NCBI GenBank assembly: GCA_964482035.1
Contig: CAYZVC010000002.1
Span: 248,001-312,000 of the forward strand
Reading direction: 5' to 3'
Origin: JANJWP01 sp964482035
GTDB taxonomy: Bacteria > Patescibacteriota > Gracilibacteria > BD1-5 > UBA2023
Length of the DNA stretch: 64,000 nt
This document shows, piece by piece, positions 57,959 to 64,000 of this stretch. The translations under genes were made by a program, and so were the position numbers. The notes below the pieces were generated by a model that was given only the letters and a program-made list of their open reading frames with translations, was not told where the DNA came from and searched no databases. How positions within the stretch are numbered: the first letter of the stretch is position 1; every line of letters begins with the position of its first letter.

Positions 57959-58472
57959 ACGTTACCCCTTTCTCAGCAAGAATCTGGTTCAGCAGGCGTT
58001 CGCCGGCTTCCATGTTGCCCGTACGTTCGGCTTGCAACAGCCTCGCGTAGAGCGGTTCGACTACGGATTGGACGACGCCCGGCTTCGGCTTGCGCCGTAC
58101 CGATATGTACCCCACGTGCTCGTTTCCGGTGATTTCGGGAGTGACGTGGGCCGCCACCCAATAGTGCGAACCGTCTTTCGACAGGTTCACCACGTACGCG
58201 AAACATTCGCGCTTTTCCATGATCGTTTTCCAGAGAAGGCGGAAAACGCAGCGCGGCATGTTCGGGTGGCGGATAACGTTGTGCGGCTGGCCGAGAAGTT
58301 CTTTCTCGCCGTAGCCGCTCATCCGGATGAAAACCTGGTTGGCGTACGTGATTTTCCCCCTCGTGTCGGTTTTGGACACGATGAAGTCGTTGTCGCCGAG
58401 AGAAATCTCCCGCCCCGTCGGTATTATGAGACCTTTGCCGGCCCCGCCTTTCATTTGCGTTGCGTCAGACAT
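57930..58472 (-). CDS. PAS-domain protein paired with the MCP (Aer-like)
   Basis: 180-aa protein with one PAS domain (about 25-135): DFIVSKTDTRGKITYAN, IRMSGYGEKELLGQPHNVIRHP, and YWVAAHVTPEI, as in Aer-type energy/redox sensors. The C-terminal helix is short. ATG 58472 has an AAGGAG SD; TAA stop within the MCP gene. The overlap and order suggest that PAS and MCP are two halves of one receptor pathway. Confidence 0.85.
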   Translation of the reverse strand: MSDATQMKGGAGKGLIIPTGREISLGDNDFIVSKTDTRGKITYANQVFIRMSGYGEKELLGQPHNVIRHPNMPRCVFRLLWKTIMEKRECFAYVVNLSKDGSHYWVAAHVTPEITGNEHVGYISVRRKPKPGVVQSVVEPLYARLLQAERTGNMEAGERLLNQILAEKGVTYDAFIQPTL

Positions 58473-58592
58473 GGCAGCTCCTTTTTCGTACGTTTCGAGG
58501 ATGTGAATGAACTGGGGCCCGTTCGGGCGTAAATGGTTTGTACCGAAAAAATACCGCTGTGCAAGTTCGTTTTCTAAAGTAATTCCAAAGCG

Positions 58593-58621
58593 TTGACTAT
58601 TTTAGTTTTCATCGATAATGA
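58593..58621 (+). promoter_or_regulatory. Promoter of the 58648 gene
   Basis: TTGACT (58593-58598), 17-base spacer, TAATGA (58616-58621). Confidence 0.6.
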
Positions 58622-58647
58622 AGAACGTCAAGTAACAGGACGAAACT

Positions 58648-59238
58648 ATGTCTCTCAAATCGCTCCAAAGCACGCTTTTATCCCACATGGATGGGAAAAA
58701 ACCGGTATCCGCCGCATCGCTTAAAGGCCATTTCGCGGATTTGATCCTCAATCCCGCCCATACCGACCCGAACGTTCCGTTCGAACTCTCGGACGAGCTC
58801 CGCCGATGCGTGGTGGAAAACGACGCCATCAACCGCGTATACGAAACCATCGACCGGATACTTTCCCTGCAGAATACTCCGGACGGCATCTGGACGGAGC
58901 TGAAGGCACTAAAAAGAACTTACGCCAACAGGGGAGGTTCGTTCCGATTGGGAAAAGTCGTGGACGGAACGACTTTGGACGCGTGTTTTCGCGTGGTGAC
59001 GTACCTGAAAGCACAGGGCGTAATCGCCGACGTCGAAGGTTTTCTCCGCAATACCGAACGGGCTTTTCGGGAAACGTGAGGAAAAGCGGCTTCGCATAAC
59101 GAATTCGTGTTTCTCGCGGCGGACCTGTATACCGATCTCCTCGTATTCTGAGGATATTCCGAAGACCTCAAGGAAATGCTCGGCGTATGCCGGTCGAATT
59201 TCGTTCTCCGCCAGGTGGAAGGGGAGAGTTACGCGTAA
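58648..59238 (+). CDS. Hypothetical helical protein (196 aa)
   Basis: ATG 58648 with a moderate AGGA SD; two UGA-glycines at 144 and 168 region and TAA 59236. All-helical, with basic middle (LKALKRTYANRGGSF) and a C-terminal part LKEMLGVCRSNF. No signal peptide or TM. Ends with a 10-bp overlap with the convergent esterase gene. Not recognised. Confidence 0.65.
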
Positions 59239-59909
59239 AGCGTTTCCCGGATCCAATTTCCGAAATCGCTTTCCATTTCCCCCGTAATCTGGTGGGTCGC
59301 GCCGTATTCGCCGTAAGCCAATTCGACCCCCTTTCCTTCGAGGAGGGTTTTCGCGGCACGGGCATATCCAATCGGGAGCCGTTCGTCGTATATTCCGTGC
59401 GAGACGAAGGCTTTCAGTTTCGAAAGCCTTTCTTTCGGGGCGACCTTGGGGCCGATTTCCGAAGGAATCCTTCCCGAGAGCATGGCGAATCCGGTAACGG
59501 ACTCTGGTTCGGTAAGCGCCAGGCAGGCGCTCATGATGCCGCCTTGGCTGAACCCCGCGACGACGGTTTTTCCGATACCGTAACGACCGCGGATTTCTTT
59601 TATGAAATTCGAAATGAGCCCTAGGCTCGTGAGCGCTTCATCCACGTCGAATATTGGTCCGTTTGGGGTGAACCGCACCTTGAACCACGCGTACGCTCCC
59701 GATGCGACCTCGATGGGCGCGCGCGCCGAAATGACGAGGAATTCGGGACCGAACCTCGAACCCAGTTCCAAAAGGTCGTTCTCATCCGATCCGATACCGT
59801 GCAACAATACGACGCACGGGGTTTTCCCATCGGATTTTACGGTCGGGAGAATGACGCGGTGCTTGAGGGAAAAATCAGGGGAGTCGACGAGGGTGGGGGA
59901 GGGGTGCAT
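59229..59909 (-). CDS. Phospholipase/carboxylesterase family hydrolase
   Basis: 226-aa alpha/beta hydrolase with oxyanion segment VVLLHGIGSDENDLLELG, nucleophile Ser121 in AGFSQGG, and Asp/His in SHGIYDERLP and GATHQI. This is the YpfH/YtaP-like phospholipase/carboxylesterase (Abhydrolase_2) family; substrate unknown. ATG 59909; no internal UGA. A promoter lies just upstream. Confidence 0.88.
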   Translation of the reverse strand: MHPSPTLVDSPDFSLKHRVILPTVKSDGKTPCVVLLHGIGSDENDLLELGSRFGPEFLVISARAPIEVASGAYAWFKVRFTPNGPIFDVDEALTSLGLISNFIKEIRGRYGIGKTVVAGFSQGGIMSACLALTEPESVTGFAMLSGRIPSEIGPKVAPKERLSKLKAFVSHGIYDERLPIGYARAAKTLLEGKGVELAYGEYGATHQITGEMESDFGNWIRETLYA

Positions 59910-59932
59910 GGTTTGGTGGGTGACGACTCGGT

Positions 59933-59961
59933 AGTATATGGGGAAGCTACGGGGCGGGCAA
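59933..59961 (-). promoter_or_regulatory. Promoter of the esterase gene
   Basis: Minus-strand TTGCCC (59961-59956), 17-base spacer, TATACT (59938-59933). Confidence 0.6.
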
Positions 59962-59983
59962 GGGAAAAAGGATATCGTGGGAT

Positions 59984-60093
59984 AGGGAATCGTTCGCTCA
60001 CGTCGCTTCGCGACTCCGCGAGACGGGTCGGGCCGCGAGCCAAATCGTTGGCTCGCTAAACCGCAAGCGGTTTGCCCTCTATTCGATTCCCCT
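59984..60093. ncRNA. Candidate structured RNA or palindromic repeat element
   Basis: An outer stem AGGGAATCG (59984-59992) with CGATTCCCCT (60084-60093) encloses hairpins GTCGC/GCGAC (60002-60014), CCG/CGG (60016-60026), GCGAGCCAA/TTGGCTCGC (60035-60056, 9 bp) and AAACCGC/GCGGTTT (60058-60073). A T-loop-like TTCGATT is present but no acceptor or T-stem forms, so it is not a tRNA. A terminator follows at 60117. No coding frame. Could be a multi-branched RNA or a REP-like DNA element. Confidence 0.45.
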
Positions 60094-60116
60094 TTCCGAC
60101 GGAGTCCGCCCAAAAC

Positions 60117-60146
60117 AAAACCCGCCCCTTTCGGGACGGGTTTTTG
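60117..60146. terminator. Terminator
   Basis: AAAACCCG-CCCC with CGGG-ACGGGTTTTT, then TGGTTTT. It could end the 59984-60093 RNA on plus or transcription from the AT-rich region on minus. Confidence 0.6.
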
Positions 60147-60372
60147 GTTTTGTGCTGGTACTCCTAACGGATACGAGTTAGAACTTTTGAAATTCATTCA
60201 CCTTTTTGTTTCATCTGATGCCAATGAGGTTAAATGTGCCTTGTTGCGATTAGATTCTTCCACATAGACTCCTACGATCATAAGGCCGACTATGAAACCA
60301 GTTTCCTACTGGAGATCATTGAACTGATGCTCTCAGATTTATCTGACGTTCTCTTAAGTGGCGCGTCCAGTA
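60147..60372. other. AT-rich intergenic region at a composition boundary
   Basis: Base composition drops sharply from about 60180 rightwards. I see no convincing gene here; a short minus-strand frame with a hydrophobic stretch (GFIVGLMIVGVYV) exists, but has no good start or RBS. Confidence 0.4.
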
Positions 60373-61296
60373 TTAGTCCATAAGCTTGTTTCAATACAAT
60401 TCCACAAAGCTATCAATGTTTCGGTCTTGATTTCTCACTATCTCATCCATTTTGAATAGTGAGCTAATAGCTGAGCCACTAGAAATGGACAACGTTAGAA
60501 AGAATAAATTACATAACAAAAAACAATAGTGGGCATGGGAATATGTCTTTAATGTGGCCTTGCTGCTGGTAAAAGGTGAGGAATGTGTTCAATGAAAACG
60601 GTTATTACGATAGGTGTACAGTAATCAGCTTGCTAAAATCAATATAGAGTCTTCTGTCGAAAGCTGATATTTTTTGGAATCATTGCCAATGACCAGTTCC
60701 TCATTGTTGATCAATTTCTTGAAAATCATTCCTACTTTTCGTGTATTTTCTCCCCCTAGCGCAATACCATTGGGTTTATATTTTTGGCTCAGTTCATTCA
60801 GTACCGATCTAATATCTTCGTTCATCCTATTCTTAATCCTTGAATCCCCTTCAAGAAGATTTTTTGCTATGTATTCACAAGTTTGGAGTGGAATATTTCT
60901 TGTGAAGTTTTCGAATGTTGACTTCAGATGATTATTCCCCGATATCGTTTGAGCGAGAAGCTTAGAGATTTTGTTGAGAAATTCCGTAATATTGCCATTT
61001 ATGGCACAAATTGAATCCATTGATTCAATTGCTCTCCATGTAAAATCGAAAGCGATATCGATTTTTAGTGGCAAAAAATTTAACGCTTCTATTAAAAATG
61101 AAAGTATTCGGTTATATTCGACATCATCATCAGATTTAAAATGGAAAGGAGAATAATATGAATTAGTAACTGTCTTATTGATTCTATCCAAATACTCCTT
61201 TTCTATCGGAAACAATAGCTGCTGGTTGGCGAAAGTCGTAGGAAGTTGCCATTTCTTAAAATACTGAAATCGCAAAGTCTTATGAAATGTCGACAT
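60373..61296 (-). CDS. HEPN-domain protein (Apea-like), probable RNase
   Basis: 307-aa protein with three UGA-glycines. The helical N-terminal two thirds lead to a C-terminal HEPN signature RNNRFHG (Arg230-x4-His235), whose Gly is UGA, inside LLYTYRNNRFHG-TH. The downstream segment YSHAHYCFLLCNLFFL matches the second HEPN helix. HEPN Rx4-6H proteins are typically RNases in abortive-infection and toxin systems; no obvious antitoxin (MNT) gene is adjacent. Low-GC, unlike the preceding 60 kb. ATG 61296, TAA 60373. Confidence 0.75.
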
Positions 61297-61500
61297 TTTT
61301 AGTATTTATGAAATTAAGCTCTGTTATTTCTCTCTTGCTTCCATTTTGGAAATGCGTTCAAATCTGTTCCAAGCGCACAGATAATCTTATGAACCATTTT
61401 GACCGCCAGATTGTCCACGCAGAAACAGGATACAGATTCATGTTTTCTGAGCAACCCTCTAAATTATTATTGTTGTTACTCTCTCCTCTCTCCTCCCTAC

Positions 61501-61534
61501 CACTCTATTAATTCTACCACTCTATTAATTCTAC
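61501..61534. repeat. Tandem 17-bp repeat
   Basis: CACTCTATTAATTCTAC occurs twice in direct succession (61501-61517, 61518-61534), within a pyrimidine-rich stretch 61470-61560. No gene overlaps it. Confidence 0.8.
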
Positions 61535-61588
61535 CTACCTACTATTTTTCTTATTGGATCTAATATTTTTTGTCCAAATCCAATAAAT

Positions 61589-61738
61589 CACCCACCACCT
61601 ATATTCTATCTACTACTTGTCGCTAGAGTCCCTACCTTACCTGCAAACGTTGGTTTGGAGGTAAGGTAGGGACTGACAGGCAGGAGATGCCAACATAGGT
61701 GGTGGGTGTTCCCCTTCGGTACTTTGATGCGCAAGGGG
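61589..61738. repeat. Large nested inverted repeat
   Basis: CACCCACCACCTAT (61589-61602) matches ATAGGTGGTGGGTG (61695-61708), 14 bp perfect. Inside, AGTCCCTACCTTACCT (61627-61642) matches AGGTAAGGTAGGGACT (61659-61674), 16 bp perfect, extended by CAAAC/GTTTG with tetraloop GTTG. A further CCCCTT/AAGGGG (61711-61716/61733-61738) follows. The intergenic gap 61297-61744 holds no gene that I can support. Confidence 0.85.
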
Positions 61739-61744
61739 AGGACA

Positions 61745-62509
61745 TTATATCGATTCTCACAATATCTTGCTCTCCTTGATGAGTTTCAATTTCCATGAAC
61801 TTTCTATGTTTTCGTCTTTGATGACGTTTTCATGGAACCCGATTTTGTTATCCGGGGACATGAGGATGAGCACGTGGTTCGCTCCTTTTTCAAAATAAGG
61901 CATGCTTCATTTTCCCAAACGGAAAGAAAGCTCGTAGTATCATTGGATTTTCTTTCTGAAATCCTTTATGGAATTCATTCTCTCGACTTCCAGCCAATAG
62001 ACGACTTTTCACTGGATCAGCAACCCGTCAGGCACAATCGGGCATTTTTTCGTGTCTCACTCGGTATTTAGGCGTTTTTGGAATTCGTATTGCGAAATGA
62101 ATTTGTCCGCAGAAAACTTGAATCCCGGGGCTGCCTTTTTGGTGTGTTTCAATAGGAATCATAGCAAATGTCAGATATTGACCGAATGCCAGTAGCTGGA
62201 ATGGCTTATTCATACGTTCTTTCAAATCGTTTCGTTTCATGTGATCTGTTCGATGCGCTTCCCGTTCCTGAGGATGTTCAATTGGTAAATTCAATGCTGG
62301 CTCCTGCTTCTGAAGGATTCTCACGTCCTCTTTACTAGCTGCGATTCCTCAAGCCTTTTCAATCTCTTGGTAAAAGTGTTCTGGCTGGTCTCCGGGCTCA
62401 GTATTTTCCTAAGATTGGAACTGCTTGAGACTTTCAGTTTTTGAAGCAGGGAAAGGATGTCCTTGTCCCTCTCCGTGATTAGGAGATTCTTATATGTTTT
62501 TGTTTCCAT
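61745..62509 (-). CDS. Replication-relaxation family protein
   Basis: 254-aa protein open only with about 12 UGA-glycines. The N-terminal winged helix (LLITERDKDILSLLQKLK, NTFTKRLKRLEESQLVKR) is followed by a core ending in PIVPDGLLIQGKVVYWLEVER, where PDG and YWLE(V) are family hallmarks. Such proteins occur on plasmids and integrative elements beside T4SS coupling ATPases, as here: it starts 12 bases after the coupling-protein gene stop. TAA at 61745. Confidence 0.8.
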
Positions 62510-62521
62510 GTTCGTATTGGA

Positions 62522-64000
62522 TTAGTTGGATAAAATCTTCTGAACGTCGTTTTTTCAAAATCCCCTGATCAGAGCTAGGGAATTGGCTCAGTTTGAGAAT
62601 TTGCATAGGCAGTACGACCATCATCTGCTGCAGTTTACGATGTCAGATTCCGTGATTTGGCCGAACGGTGTTCAGGCGTTCATATCCGGTCATATGATTT
62701 TGAACTGATCGGCGCTGACTGAAAAGACTTGGAGGATTCAAATGTTCGGATAAATGGTCGCAAATGCTTTTTGCCCCACAGATTGCATCAGGAATTTGAA
62801 GTCGTATCAGTATTTCCTCATTTGCGCCAAGGCGTTTCAGACCAGCTCTATCGTATAATCCGATTCCAGAACCGAAGCGGCTTCGTCGACTCGGACCGAA
62901 GTTCTCGGAACTCAGTTTTCGGAAGAATGGTCTATTCAGGTTCAATAGTGGAACGAATAGGCAAGTATGAACGATGAGATGACGGATTTTTCATCTGCCG
63001 TCCATCACCCCAGATTGAAATAATGGACTTCGGTTTGGGGATTTTTGTTTCATGACATCAAATCAGGCAAATCCAAAGAATTTCATTGGGCCGGAATCCC
63101 TTTTCCAAAGGTTCTCGAAAGCCCTTTTTCGAATATCTCCACCTTGTTTATTGAAGATGACAGGGAAGCGCTGTTGCCCTTCGCAAGTGTGGCGATTCGA
63201 TTCAGTGCAGTGCTGTACCTATCCATAGCCGAAGCCAGTTCTTGATTTTTCGACATCCTGCACACCTTTATGTCCTGCAGCGCCCAATTCCCGATCTTGC
63301 CTCAGCTCATTGAGATTTCCTTAAGGAATTCCGAAACGTCGCCGAGGGTGTAGGTTTTTAGGTAAGGGGATCCGGCCCCAGCCTTCCATTGCCTCTGCCT
63401 TTCGTCATTGAAAAGGATGAAAGTGCCTATTACGAGCGAAAGTATGCTGGAGTTTTGCGCTCAGAACGAGGCGAAAGTATGAATTCACCTGATTCAATCG
63501 AGGCAGGCTTCGACCGACTTGTTCAGTCTCGAATGGAACCCGGAACCGCTGCCTAAATTCCTTACGTACAAAGGATTCATGCTCAGTTCAACGCAATTCG
63601 AATCTTGGGCATGCCCGTATTCGTAAATCGAAATGTTCGATTTTTTCCCGATGCCGTGCCCTACGACCGACTTCAAGTTGTCTCGCATGGATCAGTGGGG
63701 ATCGGCAATTATGAACCTGCTCCAAGGTTTGGATTTTGAATGGTTTTTCTCATCCTGTTCGCTCGTACGGAGAACGTCGCATCACAGTGCCAAGGAGGAT
63801 GTGTAACTTTTTCATGATCAGGTTCCTCACAATATGATCCCATGGCCGTTCTTCAGGTTTTCCATTTTGATTGAAGCCGGTTCTTTTTCATCGAGTTTCC
63901 AGCCCCTGAAGCCGAATCCGACGTACGGTTCGGTTCATTTCCCCGAATGGCCGAGTCACCAATTTTCGGCTTGGGATTGGGGAATCGGAACGTGCTTCGG
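62522..64000 (-). CDS. VirD4/TraD-like conjugative coupling ATPase (partial)
   Basis: About 490 residues are in the window; the N-terminus lies beyond 64000. Walker A is GIILGGTGSGKSYTSS (63843-63800), with three glycines encoded by UGA at 63829-63827, 63820-63818 and 63814-63812. FIIADPHGSM follows, then Walker-B-like SVRVDEAASVL, LMQSVGQKAF and IGILQVFSVSADQFKIIGPDM, which match type IV coupling proteins with NvGtxxxFrvs. Dozens of in-frame UGA codons; TAA at 62522. It heads a mobile operon with the replication-relaxation gene. Confidence 0.85.

Noticed and set aside
59984..60093. tRNA gene with long variable arm
   Set aside because: TTCGATT lacks a pairing T-stem and there is no acceptor stem or anticodon arm.
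62643..62945. A 100-codon minus-strand protein
   Set aside because: It lies in another frame of the coupling ATPase gene, whose Walker and C-terminal motifs define the real frame.
1..64000. CRISPR array
   Set aside because: No regularly spaced direct repeats; the only tandem repeat seen is a two-copy 17-mer at 61501-61534.

Overview
ORGANISM AND GENETIC CODE. The window reads coherently only if UGA is translated as glycine (translation table 25), which points to a Gracilibacteria/Absconditabacteria (BD1-5/SR1) type member of the CPR/Patescibacteria. UGA falls exactly where family glycines belong: the D-Ala-D-Ala ligase HGxxGEDGT motif, the rhomboid GASGAxFGxxG motif, and all three glycines of the P-loop LGGTGSGKS in a conjugative ATPase at the right edge. 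UGG remains Trp. With this rule about 25 apparently broken genes become intact. Most of the window is GC-rich; from about 60.18 kb to the end it becomes clearly AT-richer, but UGA still means glycine there.

LAYOUT. 0-5.3 kb (minus strand): ddl, HAD phosphatase, ndk, methyltransferase, thrC. 5.4-12.3 kb (plus): a large membrane protein with about 17 UGA codons, trpS behind a possible Trp attenuator, pheA, and a three-gene ABC-2 exporter. 12.3-22.3 kb: rhomboid protease, zinc-ribbon/scramblase-like protein, DsbA-like protein, tyrS, rdgB, and glyS behind a T-box. 22.3-33 kb: cell-surface genes, including a prepilin with a fibrinogen-like head, four membrane-anchored tail-fibre-like proteins (two with an S74 chaperone domain), an FtsX-like permease and a PBP1C-type transglycosylase/transpeptidase. 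33-41 kb: mutY and a 2,222-residue thioester alpha-2-macroglobulin. 41-44 kb: gmk, a UPF0489 protein, and a second giant prepilin with a LamG-like head. 44.2-49.1 kb: a gene block with separate E1-like and E2-like proteins, small membrane/lipoproteins and a beta-CASP nuclease. 49.3-54.3 kb: a Tyr/Asn/Gly-rich secreted protein, then clpB under a CIRCE operator. 54.3-59.9 kb: a third giant prepilin, an MCP-CZB receptor with a PAS partner, and an esterase. 60.2-64 kb: a mobile region with a HEPN protein, a replication-relaxation protein and a VirD4/TraD-like coupling ATPase cut by the window end.

TWO KINDS OF GENES. Native genes rarely have a clear Shine-Dalgarno (SD), often contain in-frame UGA, and always end in TAA/TAG. 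A second set of 13 genes (416-640, 29674-30054, 40976-41278, 44200-47123 cluster, 47420-49126, 51182-51466, 56483-58472) mostly has strong AAAGGAG-type SDs and contains no internal UGA. In seven of them UGA sits at the natural C-terminus, just before a terminator or the next start codon. They look like recently acquired standard-code genes inside a code-25 genome.

HOW IT FITS TOGETHER. The cell appears to invest heavily in its surface: modular pilins with different putative ligand-binding heads, tail-fibre-like anchored proteins, a protease-trapping macroglobulin with a PBP1C partner, and a prion-like secreted protein. This suits an episymbiont or predator that attaches to other cells (inference). 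Core translation genes are present with regulated leaders (T-box glyS, possible attenuated trpS) and heat-shock control (HrcA/CIRCE on clpB).
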